Positions 1 through 7,870 of a stretch of 64,000 bases of DNA are shown one piece after another. The DNA is from Streptomyces fildesensis. Its GTDB lineage: Bacteria; Actinomycetota; Actinomycetes; Streptomycetales; Streptomycetaceae. Position 1 is the first letter of the stretch, and each line of letters begins with the position of its first letter. Where the stretch lies: positions 1-64,000 of the forward strand of contig NZ_JAAIKO010000007.1 in NCBI RefSeq assembly GCF_016107395.1, written 5' to 3'. The position numbers and the translations under genes are program-made. Under the pieces are notes generated by a model. It was not told the DNA's origin. It made no database searches and saw only the letters and a program-made list of their open reading frames with translations.

Positions 1-51
1 CCAGCAGTAGAAGTCACACAGCATCTAACGATCAACTACTGGCGCAGGACA

Positions 52-1212
52 CTAGCGGAACTTCCGGCTGATCGCGTTGTAGACGCCCTGCGCCTCGGGT
101 CCCAGATGCGGACCGGCCAGCCAGGTGTCGTTGGACGGGCCGATCGACGTGTTCGACACCAGGGCCGTCTTGCCGTTCGGCATGGTGGTGAACCAGCCGC
201 CGCCCGAGGAACCACCGGTCATCGTGCAGCCGACCCGGTACTCGGTCGGCATGCTCGCGCCCATCGACAGCCGGCCGGGCTTGCCGATGCAGTCGAACAT
301 CCGCGCACCGTCGTACGGCGGCGCCTGCGGGTAGCCCCAGGCACCGATGCCGCTGAACAGCGTGGGCGACGGGGCGCCGAACCACACCGGCAGGGACGCG
401 CCGACGGTCTCCTGCAGGGACTTGCCGCCGCCGTTCTCCGGCTTGACGTGCAGCACCGCGAAGTCGTACGGCGAACCGCCGCCGCCGGAGTGGGTGCCGG
501 TGGCGATCCACTGCGAGGAGGTCTGCGCCCAGTCGGCCCACCATGCGCCGTACGGAGTGACGTTGCGCTGCGGGGAGCTGTCGACGCGGGAGGCGGACAG
601 CCCGTTGTCGTTGTACGACGGGACGAAGATGAGGTTGCGGTACCAGCCGCCCCGGGAGCCGCTGTGAACGCAGTGGCCGGCGGTCCAGACGAGGTTCGAC
701 TTGCCCGGGTGCGCCGGGTCGTCGACGACGGTGCCGGAACAGACCTTGGGGCCGTCGGGGCTGTCGAAGAAGATCTTGCCGACCGGTGCCGCGTGCTGGT
801 GGTACGGGCGGGCGACCTCCTTGGCCGCCACCGGGCGCGGAGCGGGGTCGGTGGTCCCCTGGTCCGAGCCGAAGTTCGACTGGACGGTGTTCTGGTTCTC
901 CTTCGCCCCGGACATCCGGGCCGGCTTCCACAGGTCCTTGATGACCGGGTTGGCGAAGTCGGCCGCCTCACGCGCCCACTTGTCCCAGTTCTTCCAGTCG
1001 CCCTGCTTCCACTTCTCCAGGTCCTTGATGCTGGTGGGCAGACCGTTCGGAAGTTTGGCGTCGGAACCGGGGTCGGCCTTGGCCGAGGTACTGGCAGCCG
1101 CGGTCGGCTTCGCCGCCGCGTCGCTGTCGTCCGGGCCGCAGGCGGTGGCGGTGAGCGCGAGCAGCGCGGTCACCGCCGCCGCGGCTCGGGCGGACCGTCG
1201 AATGAATGGCAT
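52..1212 (-). CDS. Secreted trypsin-like serine protease (V8-like), putative lipoprotein
   Basis: The 386-residue product begins with a basic, hydrophobic export signal ending in TATAC, a weak lipobox, so it may be a lipoprotein or may simply be secreted. A low-complexity Ala/Thr/Asp linker and a Lys/Trp-rich segment (about residues 60-100) precede a chymotrypsin-fold domain. The catalytic triad is readable: His180 in TAGHC, Asp250 in YDFAVLHV and Ser336 in GGSSGGGW. These are the hallmarks of V8/trypsin-like extracellular endopeptidases; the cleavage specificity cannot be read. The ATG at 1212 is chosen because the signal peptide follows at once. The gene is monocistronic, and its upstream region carries GTACGTGC direct repeats. 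Confidence 0.85.
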   Translation of the reverse strand: MPFIRRSARAAAAVTALLALTATACGPDDSDAAAKPTAAASTSAKADPGSDAKLPNGLPTSIKDLEKWKQGDWKNWDKWAREAADFANPVIKDLWKPARMSGAKENQNTVQSNFGSDQGTTDPAPRPVAAKEVARPYHQHAAPVGKIFFDSPDGPKVCSGTVVDDPAHPGKSNLVWTAGHCVHSGSRGGWYRNLIFVPSYNDNGLSASRVDSSPQRNVTPYGAWWADWAQTSSQWIATGTHSGGGGSPYDFAVLHVKPENGGGKSLQETVGASLPVWFGAPSPTLFSGIGAWGYPQAPPYDGARMFDCIGKPGRLSMGASMPTEYRVGCTMTGGSSGGGWFTTMPNGKTALVSNTSIGPSNDTWLAGPHLGPEAQGVYNAISRKFR

Positions 1213-1228
1213 TGAGTTGTTCCCCCAT

Positions 1229-1257
1229 GTACGTGCAGGTACGTGCTTTTTGTACGT
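1229..1257. promoter_or_regulatory. GTACGTGC direct repeats upstream of the protease
   Basis: GTACGTGC occurs at 1229-1236 and again at 1239-1246, with a third GTACGT at 1252-1257. The array lies 17-45 bases upstream of the protease start codon at 1212, a position suited to a regulator binding site. The regulator is unknown. Confidence 0.35.
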
Positions 1258-1367
1258 TTCTTGTCATGCCCCCATCCGGGGCGGCCTCCACTATGCCGTT
1301 TCCCCGACGGAGTTGGATCACCGGCCCCTCGTTGTCGCAGAACCGTTTCATGGCACGGACGGGATCT

Positions 1368-2282
1368 TCACGCCCCATAGACCGGCTGCGGGGACTCGGC
1401 GTCGGCCAGCAGCTTCAGAGCGGTCTCGCCGGCCTCCGCCGGGGTCCACCGGGCGCCCTTGTCGGCCGTCGGTCCCGGCCGCCAGCCCTCCATGACGGTG
1501 ATCCGGCCCGCTTCGGTCTCGAAGACCCGGCCGGTGACGGCGGCCGAGGCCACGGAGCCGAGCCAGACCACCAACGGGGAGACGTTCTCCGGCGCCATGG
1601 CGTCGAAGGCGTCATCCCCTGGCGCGGCCATGGTGTCGGCGAACGTCCGCTCGGTCATCCGGGTACGGGCGGCGGGCGCGATGGCGTTGACGCGGACGCC
1701 GTACCGGGCCATCTCGGCGGAGGCGACGAGCGTCAGGCCGATGATCCCGGCCTTGGCCGCCGAGTAGTTGCCCTGCCCGACGCTGCCCAGCAACCCTGCC
1801 CCGGAGCTGGTGTTGATCACCCGTGCATCGGGGGTGCGGCCGGCTTTGGCCTCGGCACGCCAGTGCGCGGCGGCATGCTTCAGCGGCAGGAAATGACCCT
1901 TGAGATGGACGCGCATCACCGCGTCCCAGTCGTCCTCGTCGAGATTGACGAGCATCCGGTCGCGCAGGAACCCCGCGTTGTTGACGAGGGTGTCGAGCCG
2001 GCCGAACGTGTCGAGCGCGGTGTCGACCAGGGCGGCGGCCCCGGCCGAGGTGGCGATGTCGTCGCCGTTGGCGACCGCCTCGCCGCCCAGCGCGCGGATC
2101 TCGTCGACGACCTGCTGGGCCGGACCCCCCGAGCCCCCGGCACCGTCCAGCCCGACCCCGAGGTCGTTGACGACGACTCGCGCGCCCTCGGCGGCGAAGG
2201 CGAGCGCATGCGCGCGGCCGAGACCGCGCCCCGCACCGGTGACGACGGCGACCCGGCCCTCGCAGATTCCGGCTTCGGTCAT
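1368..2282 (-). CDS. SDR family oxidoreductase of the HIP (steroid ring C/D) cluster, Rv3548c-like
   Basis: This is a 304-residue short-chain dehydrogenase/reductase. The Rossmann motif VVTGAGRGLG lies near residue 13, followed by an NNAG motif and YSAAKAG with the catalytic Tyr and Lys. The C-terminal 80 residues extend past the core, as in longer actinobacterial SDRs. The ATG at 2282 is preferred over upstream in-frame codons because AAGGAGA precedes it and the neighbouring SDR stops one base upstream, so the two genes are translationally coupled. Position beside a second SDR and divergent from echA20-ipdABC matches the Rv3548c/Rv3549c arrangement of the mycobacterial KstR2 regulon. The exact substrate is unknown; a hydroxyacyl-CoA or hydroxy-indanone intermediate is likely. 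Confidence 0.85.
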   Translation of the reverse strand: MTEAGICEGRVAVVTGAGRGLGRAHALAFAAEGARVVVNDLGVGLDGAGGSGGPAQQVVDEIRALGGEAVANGDDIATSAGAAALVDTALDTFGRLDTLVNNAGFLRDRMLVNLDEDDWDAVMRVHLKGHFLPLKHAAAHWRAEAKAGRTPDARVINTSSGAGLLGSVGQGNYSAAKAGIIGLTLVASAEMARYGVRVNAIAPAARTRMTERTFADTMAAPGDDAFDAMAPENVSPLVVWLGSVASAAVTGRVFETEAGRITVMEGWRPGPTADKGARWTPAEAGETALKLLADAESPQPVYGA

Positions 2283-2283
2283 G

Positions 2284-3132
2284 TCAGCTCTCCTTGTTCG
2301 CGGTTGACGGGGATGGTGACGATGACGATGGCGGTGACGATGTCGCCATGTCCTGATCGCGGTTGACGGTGGCGGCGTCGAGGAAGGCCGGGCGCTCGCC
2401 GCCACCGTGCACGAGCAGGCTCGCCCCGGTGATGTACGCGGCGCGCTCCGAAGAGAGGAAGACACAGGCGTCGCCGACCTCACAGGGCTCGGCCAGCCGC
2501 CCGGCGGGCACGGTCCGGCCGACGGCCGCGATACCGGCGTCGTCCCCGTAGTGCAGATGGGACAACTCCGTGCGGACCATGCCGAGGACCAGGGTGTTGA
2601 CGCGTACGGCCGGGGCCCATTCGACGGCCATGGAGCGCGCGAGGCTGTCCAGCCCCGCTTTGGCGGCGCCGTACGCGGCGGTCCCGGGTGACGGCCGGCC
2701 GCCGCTGACGCTGCCGATCATGAGGATCGAGCCGCCGGTCTCCTGATCGCGCATCACCTCGTAGGCGGCCAGTGACGCGGTCAGCGGGGTGGTGAGGTTG
2801 AGTTCGAGGACCCGGGCGTGCCGGGCGGCGCCGCCGTCGGCGAGCAGCCGGAACGGCGTCCCGCCGGCGTTGTTGACCAGGGTGTCGAGCCGCCCGCAGT
2901 CGTCCTTCACCCGCGCGAAGAACGCGTCGACGGAGCCGGGGTCCCGCAGGTCGAGGGGGACGAAGCGGGCCGTGCGGCCGTCCGCCGTGACGGGTTCGTC
3001 AGGGGGGCGGCGCGCGCAGACCACCACCTCGGCGCCCGCCTCCAGGAAGGCGCGGGCGATCCCCGCACCGACGCCTCTCGTGCCGCCGGTGACGACGACG
3101 ACGCGTCCGGACAGATCGACGGTGACCGTCAA
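2284..3132 (-). CDS. SDR family oxidoreductase of the HIP cluster, Rv3549c-like
   Basis: The 282-residue SDR has VVTGGTRGVG for cofactor binding near residue 13, NNAGG, and YGAAKAG as the catalytic Tyr-Lys motif. It is the promoter-proximal gene of the two-SDR operon, and a KstR2-type operator lies about 45 bases upstream. The last 25 residues are a Ser/Pro-rich tail with no role in the fold. In DNA this tail shows gatggtgacgatgacg-type slippage and a repeated GCGGTTGACGG (about 2301 and 2360), so the C-terminus seems to have grown by local duplication. The family assignment is firm and the substrate is inferred from context. Confidence 0.85.
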   Translation of the reverse strand: MTVTVDLSGRVVVVTGGTRGVGAGIARAFLEAGAEVVVCARRPPDEPVTADGRTARFVPLDLRDPGSVDAFFARVKDDCGRLDTLVNNAGGTPFRLLADGGAARHARVLELNLTTPLTASLAAYEVMRDQETGGSILMIGSVSGGRPSPGTAAYGAAKAGLDSLARSMAVEWAPAVRVNTLVLGMVRTELSHLHYGDDAGIAAVGRTVPAGRLAEPCEVGDACVFLSSERAAYITGASLLVHGGGERPAFLDAATVNRDQDMATSSPPSSSSPSPSTANKES

Positions 3133-3173
3133 CTGGCACCTCCCGCAGCGCTCGATCCGCTGCTACCTTCTAC

Positions 3174-3191
3174 CTAACAAATGTTTGGTGG
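3174..3191. promoter_or_regulatory. KstR2-type operator, left divergent promoter
   Basis: The inner 14 bases AACAAATGTTTGGT (3176-3189) fit the published KstR2 consensus AnCAAGnnCTTGnT at eight of the ten defined positions. The 18-bp stretch is nearly identical to the reverse complement of the site at 10616-10633. It lies between the divergent SDR pair and echA20. Flanking tacctt/aaggta arms extend the symmetry. Confidence 0.8.
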
Positions 3192-3211
3192 AAAGGTAGC
3201 TGATCCTCATC

Positions 3212-4036
3212 ATGGGTGTCTCCACCTCGGCCCCGCAAGACGGAATCGCCGTCATCACCGTCGACTTCCCGCCCGTCAACGCCCTCCCCGTACAAGGGTG
3301 GTTCGACCTGGCCGACGCGCTGCGCGCGGCCGGCGCCGATCCGGCCGTCCGCTGTGTCGTGCTCACCGCCGCGGGCCGCGGCTTCAACGCGGGCGTCGAC
3401 ATCAAGGAGATGCAGCGCACCCCCGGACACCAGGCGCTGATCGGCGCCAACCGCGGCTGCGCCGACGCGTTCGGCGCCGTCTACGACTGCGAGGTACCGG
3501 TCATCGCCGCCGTGCACGGCTTCTGCCTGGGCGGCGGCATCGGCCTGGTGGGCAACGCCGACGCCATCGTGGCCAGCGACGACGCGACGTTCGGGCTGCC
3601 GGAGCTGGACCGCGGGGCGCTCGGAGCCGCCACCCACCTCTCCCGGCTCGTCCCCCAGCACCTCATGCGCGCCCTGTACTTCACCTCCCGCACCGCCACC
3701 GCCCAGGAGCTCCACCGGCACGGCTCGGTGTGGGAGGTCGTGCCCCGCGAGAAGGTGCTGGACGCCGCGCTCGCGCTGGCGCGCGAAATGGCGGCCAAGG
3801 ACGGCGAGTTGCTGCGGCTGGCCAAGGCCGCGATCAACGGTATCGACCCGGTGGACGTCCGCCGCAGCTACCGCTTCGAGCAGGGCTTCACCTTCGAGGC
3901 CAACCTCAGCGGACTCGCCGACCGGCACCGGGACGCGTTCGTGTCGACGAAGTCGGCGAAGTCTGCTGAACCGGCGAAGTCTGCTGAACCGGCGAAGGCC
4001 ACCACCCCCGGGCAACCGGTGAAGGAGGAGCGGTGA
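3212..4036 (+). CDS. echA20: Enoyl-CoA hydratase/isomerase family ring-opening hydrolase EchA20
   Basis: This 274-residue crotonase-fold protein shows the oxyanion-hole segment GRGFNAGVDIKEM (about residues 54-66) and the second oxyanion segment HGFCLGGGIGLVGNAD. In mycobacteria, EchA20 opens ring D of the CoA-linked HIP intermediate before IpdAB opens ring C. It heads an operon in which echA20, ipdA, ipdB and ipdC overlap by four bases each. The C-terminus carries a Lys-Ser-Ala-Glu-Pro-Ala repeat tail made by an 18-bp DNA duplication (3958-3993), which the core fold does not need. The start at 3212 has only a distant purine-rich site (about 3190-3196). Confidence 0.85.
   Translation: MGVSTSAPQDGIAVITVDFPPVNALPVQGWFDLADALRAAGADPAVRCVVLTAAGRGFNAGVDIKEMQRTPGHQALIGANRGCADAFGAVYDCEVPVIAAVHGFCLGGGIGLVGNADAIVASDDATFGLPELDRGALGAATHLSRLVPQHLMRALYFTSRTATAQELHRHGSVWEVVPREKVLDAALALAREMAAKDGELLRLAKAAINGIDPVDVRRSYRFEQGFTFEANLSGLADRHRDAFVSTKSAKSAEPAKSAEPAKATTPGQPVKEER
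3958..3993 (+). repeat. 18-bp tandem duplication in the echA20 3' end
   Basis: Two perfect copies of GAAGTCTGCTGAACCGGC lie head to tail and are preceded by a degenerate partial copy. They encode the repeated KSAEPA tail and keep the reading frame. Confidence 0.9.
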
Positions 4037-4899
4037 GTACGGACAAGACCATGACCGCCGACCAGGTCGTCGGCCGGCTGGGGAGCGGGATGACCCTCGG
4101 CATCGGCGGCTGGGGGTCACGCCGCAAGCCGATGGCCCTGATCCGGGCGCTGCTCCGCTCGGACGTCACGGACCTGACCGTGGTCTCCTACGGCGGCCCC
4201 GACGTCGGACTGCTGGCCGCGGCCGGCAAGATCCGCAAACTGGTCGCCGCCTTCACCACCCTGGACTCGATCCCGCTGGAACCGCACTTCCGGGCCGCCC
4301 GCGAGAGCGCCGCCTTCGAGATGACGGAGCTGGACGAGGCGATGTTCATGTGGGGGCTGACCGCCGCCGTCCACCGGCTGCCCTTCATGCCGATCCGGGC
4401 CGGGCTCGGCTCGGACCTGATGCGGGTCAACCCCGGCCTGCGGACCGTCGTCTCCCCGTACGAGGACGGCGAGGAACTGGTGGCCGTGCCCGCCCTCCGG
4501 CTCGACGCGGCGCTCGTCCACCTGAACCGGGCCGACGCGTTCGGCAACGGCCAGTACCTGGGCCCCGACCCGTACTTCGACGACCTGTTCTGCGAGGCGG
4601 CCGACACCGCGTACGTCAGCTGCGAACGCATCGTCGACAGCGCCGAGCTCCTGCAGGCAGGCGCGCCCCAGACACTGCTGGTGAAGCGGCACTCGGTCAC
4701 CGGGGTCGTCGAGACCCCGAACGGCGCCCACTTCACGTCCTGCGCCCCGGACTACGACCGGGACGAGGCGTTCCAGAGCGCGTACGCCAAGGCCGCCGCC
4801 GACCCAGCGGCATGGCGGGAGTTCACCGACCGCTTCCTGTCCGGCGACGAGGACACCTACCAGGCCGCCGTGGCGGCGTTCGCGAAGGAGGGCGCATGA
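4033..4899 (+). CDS. ipdA: CoA-transferase family hydrolase, alpha subunit IpdA
   Basis: The 288-residue protein belongs to the class I CoA-transferase alpha family. IpdAB does not transfer CoA; in rhodococci and mycobacteria it hydrolyses ring C of COCHEA-CoA in the last steps of steroid nucleus breakdown. The glycine-rich N-terminus (GSGMTLGIGGWGSRRKP) is the expected CoA-binding start of the fold. The GTG start at 4033 overlaps the echA20 stop by four bases (GTGA) and has a strong GGAGGAG site just before it. It pairs with the next gene as the beta subunit. The assignment rests on this pairing and on the echA20/ipdC neighbours. Confidence 0.87.
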   Translation: MSTDKTMTADQVVGRLGSGMTLGIGGWGSRRKPMALIRALLRSDVTDLTVVSYGGPDVGLLAAAGKIRKLVAAFTTLDSIPLEPHFRAARESAAFEMTELDEAMFMWGLTAAVHRLPFMPIRAGLGSDLMRVNPGLRTVVSPYEDGEELVAVPALRLDAALVHLNRADAFGNGQYLGPDPYFDDLFCEAADTAYVSCERIVDSAELLQAGAPQTLLVKRHSVTGVVETPNGAHFTSCAPDYDRDEAFQSAYAKAAADPAAWREFTDRFLSGDEDTYQAAVAAFAKEGA

Positions 4900-5666
4900 A
4901 CGCGAAGGACACTTCAGGCGTGACCCGCGCCGAGTACTGCGTGGTGGCGTGTGCTGAAGCCTGGCGCGGGGACGGTGAGATCCTCGCCAGCCCGATGGGC
5001 ACCGTGCCGGCGATCGGCGCCCGGCTGGCGAAGCTCACCTTCTCGCCCGATCTGCTGCTCACCGACGGCGAGGCGATGCTGATCGGCGACGTCCCGGCGA
5101 TCGGGGGCGCGTCGGAGCTGATCGAGGGCTGGCTGCCGTACCGCCAGCACCTGGCGATGGTCACCGGTGGCAAACGGCACGTAATGATGGGCGCCAGCCA
5201 GGTGGACCGGTTCGGCAATCAGAACATCTCCTGCATCGGCGACTGGGAACAGCCCAAGCGCCAGCTGCTGGGCTCCCGGGGCGCACCCGTCAACACCCTC
5301 AACAATCCGACCAGTTACTGGGTGCCGAGACATTCCTCCCGGGTCTTCATCGCTCGGGTCGACATGGTCAGCGGCGTCGGCTACGACCGCGCGGCGGCGG
5401 CCGGGAAGACCGCGACCCGGTTCCACGAGATCCGCCGGGTCGTCTCCGACCTCGCCGTCTTCGACTTCGACACCCCGGACCGGTCGATGCGGATCCGCTC
5501 CCTGCACCCGGGGGTAACGGCGGAACAGGTGCAGAACGCCACCGGCTTCCCGCTCGTGATCCCCGCCGATGTCCCGTTCACCCGTGAGCCGACGGACGCC
5601 GAACTGCGGCTGATCCGCGAGGTGATCGACCCCCGGGGCCTGCGGGACCGCGAGGTACGGGCATGA
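4896..5666 (+). CDS. ipdB: CoA-transferase family hydrolase, beta subunit IpdB
   Basis: The true reading begins with the ATG at 4896, which overlaps the ipdA stop by four bases (ATGA), giving 256 residues; the frame is open further upstream but that part is antisense to nothing known and overlaps ipdA. The protein is a class I CoA-transferase beta-type fold with the segments MGTVPAIGARLAK, GDVPAIGGASELIEGW and MGASQVDRFGNQN. With IpdA it forms the heterodimer that opens steroid ring C. It also overlaps ipdC by four bases, which implies tight stoichiometric translation. Confidence 0.88.
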   Translation: MNAKDTSGVTRAEYCVVACAEAWRGDGEILASPMGTVPAIGARLAKLTFSPDLLLTDGEAMLIGDVPAIGGASELIEGWLPYRQHLAMVTGGKRHVMMGASQVDRFGNQNISCIGDWEQPKRQLLGSRGAPVNTLNNPTSYWVPRHSSRVFIARVDMVSGVGYDRAAAAGKTATRFHEIRRVVSDLAVFDFDTPDRSMRIRSLHPGVTAEQVQNATGFPLVIPADVPFTREPTDAELRLIREVIDPRGLRDREVRA

Positions 5667-6769
5667 GCGGGCCGCCCGACGGGACCCCCGCGTCGTTCGA
5701 CACCCCGGCCTCGTTCGAGACCCCGCTGACCAAGCTCGTCGGAGTGCGGTACCCGATCGTGCAGACCGGGATGGGCTGGGTGGCGGGCCCCCGGCTGGTG
5801 TCCGCCACCGCGAACGCGGGGGCGCTGGGCATTCTCGCCTCCGCCACCATGACGACGGAGCAACTGCGCGCTGCCGTGAAAGAGGTCCGGTCGCGGACCG
5901 ACGCACCGTTCGGCGTCAATCTGCGGGCGGACGCGGGCGATGCCCAGGAGCGGGTCGGGATCCTGATCGAGGAGGGGGTTCGGGTCGCGTCCTTCGCCCT
6001 GGCGCCGTCCCGGGACCTGATCGCCCGCCTCAAGGACGCGGGCGTGGTCGTCATCCCGTCCATCGGCGCCCGCCGGCACGCGGAGAAGGTCGAGGCGTGG
6101 GGCGCCGACGCCGTTCTCGTGCAGGGCGGCGAGGGCGGTGGCCACACCGGCAACATCGCGACGACGGTGCTGCTCCCGCAGGTGGTGGACGCCGTCGGCA
6201 TCCCCGTCATCGCGGCCGGCGGCTTCTTCGACGGCCGCGGGCTGGTCGCCGCCCTGGCGTACGGGGCGGCCGGGATCGCGATGGGCACCCGCTTCCTGCT
6301 CACCTCCGACAGCACGGTCCCGGCCGCGGTCAAGGCCCGCTATCTGGCGGCGTCGGTCAAGGACGTCACCGTCACCACCAAGGTCGACGGCCTGCCGCAC
6401 CGGATGCTGCGCTCGGAACTGGTCGACGCCCTGGAACGCTCGGGCCGGCCCGCCGCCCTGCTGCGCGCCCTGCGGCACGCGGCCGCGTTCCAGCACGATT
6501 CCGGGCTCGGCTGGCGGCAGATGATCCGCGACGGTCTCGCGATGAAGCACGGCAAGGAGCTGACCTGGAGCCAGGTGCTGCTGGCCGCCAACACCCCGAT
6601 GATGCTCAAGGCGTCGATGGTCGAGGGCCGCACCGACCTCGGGGTGATGGCCTCGGGCCAGGTCGCGGGCCTGATCGAGGACCTGCCGTCGTGCGCGGAA
6701 CTCGTCGGCCGGATCATGACGGAGGCCTGGGCGGCGCTCGGCGCGCTGCCCCGGGAGCCGGTGCGGTAA
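5663..6769 (+). CDS. ipdC: Nitronate monooxygenase-like flavoprotein IpdC (HIP pathway)
   Basis: This 368-residue TIM-barrel flavoprotein is of the nitronate monooxygenase/2-nitropropane dioxygenase family. Visible family features are the N-terminal YPIVQTGMGWVAGPRLVSA, QGGEGGGHTG in the phosphate-binding region, and the IPVIAAGGFFDGRG and GAAGIAMGTRFLL segments. In steroid degraders IpdC acts as a CoA-intermediate dehydrogenase or reductase rather than on nitroalkanes. The ATG at 5663 overlaps the ipdB stop by four bases. An imperfect repeat (PASFDTPASFETP) precedes the conserved fold. It is the last gene of the echA20-ipdABC operon and converges with an adenosine deaminase gene 18 bases away. 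Confidence 0.85.
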   Translation: MSGPPDGTPASFDTPASFETPLTKLVGVRYPIVQTGMGWVAGPRLVSATANAGALGILASATMTTEQLRAAVKEVRSRTDAPFGVNLRADAGDAQERVGILIEEGVRVASFALAPSRDLIARLKDAGVVVIPSIGARRHAEKVEAWGADAVLVQGGEGGGHTGNIATTVLLPQVVDAVGIPVIAAGGFFDGRGLVAALAYGAAGIAMGTRFLLTSDSTVPAAVKARYLAASVKDVTVTTKVDGLPHRMLRSELVDALERSGRPAALLRALRHAAAFQHDSGLGWRQMIRDGLAMKHGKELTWSQVLLAANTPMMLKASMVEGRTDLGVMASGQVAGLIEDLPSCAELVGRIMTEAWAALGALPREPVR

Positions 6770-6787
6770 GCCCCCGCAGCCCGGTCG

Positions 6788-7804
6788 TCAGGCGCCCTGG
6801 GCCAGCCAGTCGTCGATCTCCGCCCGCAGCCGCGCCTTGGTCCCGTCCGGCGCGAACGAGGCGTCCACTCCGGCGCGGGCCAGTTCGGCCAGCACCTCGT
6901 CGTCGTAGCCGAAGGCGTCACGGACGAGCTCGTACTCGCGCGCCAGTGACACGTTGATCATCGACGGGATGTCGGTGCTGAGCGTGACGAACAGCCCGGC
7001 CGCGCGCATCCGCTCCAGCGGGTGCGCGCGCAGCGACGCCGCGAAGCCGAGGGCGACGTTCGACGACGGGCACACCTCCAGCGGGATCCGCCGCTCCCGC
7101 ACCTCGGCGACGAGTGCCTCGTCGTCCAGGATCCGGATGCCGTGTCCGATCCGCTCGGCTCCCCCGATGTCCAGGGCCGCACGGATGCTCTCCGGCCCAC
7201 AGGCCTCTCCCGCGTGGTGCACGATGTGCAGCCCGGCCTTGCGGGCGGCGACGAAGACTTCCGCGAACGGTTCGACGGGGTGCGCCTCGTCCCCCGCGAC
7301 CCCGATGCCCACCACTCCGGCCCCGGCGTGGCGTTCGGCGAGTTCCAGGGTGCGCCAGGCGCGCTCCACCGACCGGCGGCGGGAGTGGTCGAGCAGCACC
7401 CGGCACTCGATGCCGAACGTTTCCTGGCCCGCCGCCAGCCCTTCCAGCACGCTCACCAGCGGCATGTCGAGATCGCCGAGCCGTTCGCCGTGGCCGGCGG
7501 CGGTGAAGGACACCTCGGCGTAGCGGGTGCCGTTGGCCGCCTCGTCCTCGCAGAACTCGTAGGCGATCCGGTGGAAGTCCTCCGGCCGGCACAGGCACGA
7601 GCGGACCAGGTCGTTCTGCGCGAAGAAGTCCGCGAAGCTCTCGAAGGCATGGCCGCCGTCCACCAGATGCGCGGGGATCTCCACTCCGTTCGCTGCCCCG
7701 ATCTCCGCCAGGGTCTGCCACCGCACGGTGCTTTCCAGGTGGACGTGCAGGTGGGCCTTGGGAAGCGCGCGCAGATCACGCGTCGCGGCGGGAGTCGACG
7801 TCAT
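6788..7804 (-). CDS. Adenosine deaminase family protein
   Basis: This 338-residue metal-dependent amidohydrolase has the usual ADA landmarks: HLHVHLE (metal-binding HxH) near residue 18, HHAGEACGPES with metal His and catalytic Glu, RIGHGIR, and a C-terminal STDIPSM with the metal-binding Asp. In canonical ADAs the last motif is usually TDDP, so the Ile in the third position is a mild departure and the true substrate may be adenosine, adenine or another 6-aminopurine derivative. It follows fadA6 on the same strand after 66 bases and may be co-transcribed from the KstR2-controlled promoter, although no steroid role for an ADA is known. Confidence 0.85.
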   Translation of the reverse strand: MTSTPAATRDLRALPKAHLHVHLESTVRWQTLAEIGAANGVEIPAHLVDGGHAFESFADFFAQNDLVRSCLCRPEDFHRIAYEFCEDEAANGTRYAEVSFTAAGHGERLGDLDMPLVSVLEGLAAGQETFGIECRVLLDHSRRRSVERAWRTLELAERHAGAGVVGIGVAGDEAHPVEPFAEVFVAARKAGLHIVHHAGEACGPESIRAALDIGGAERIGHGIRILDDEALVAEVRERRIPLEVCPSSNVALGFAASLRAHPLERMRAAGLFVTLSTDIPSMINVSLAREYELVRDAFGYDDEVLAELARAGVDASFAPDGTKARLRAEIDDWLAQGA

Positions 7805-7870
7805 ACCGGGAAGCCTGCCACCGGGTGTGGGAGCCGTCGAACGAATTGCCCCGCCGTTCCAGGACCGGCC

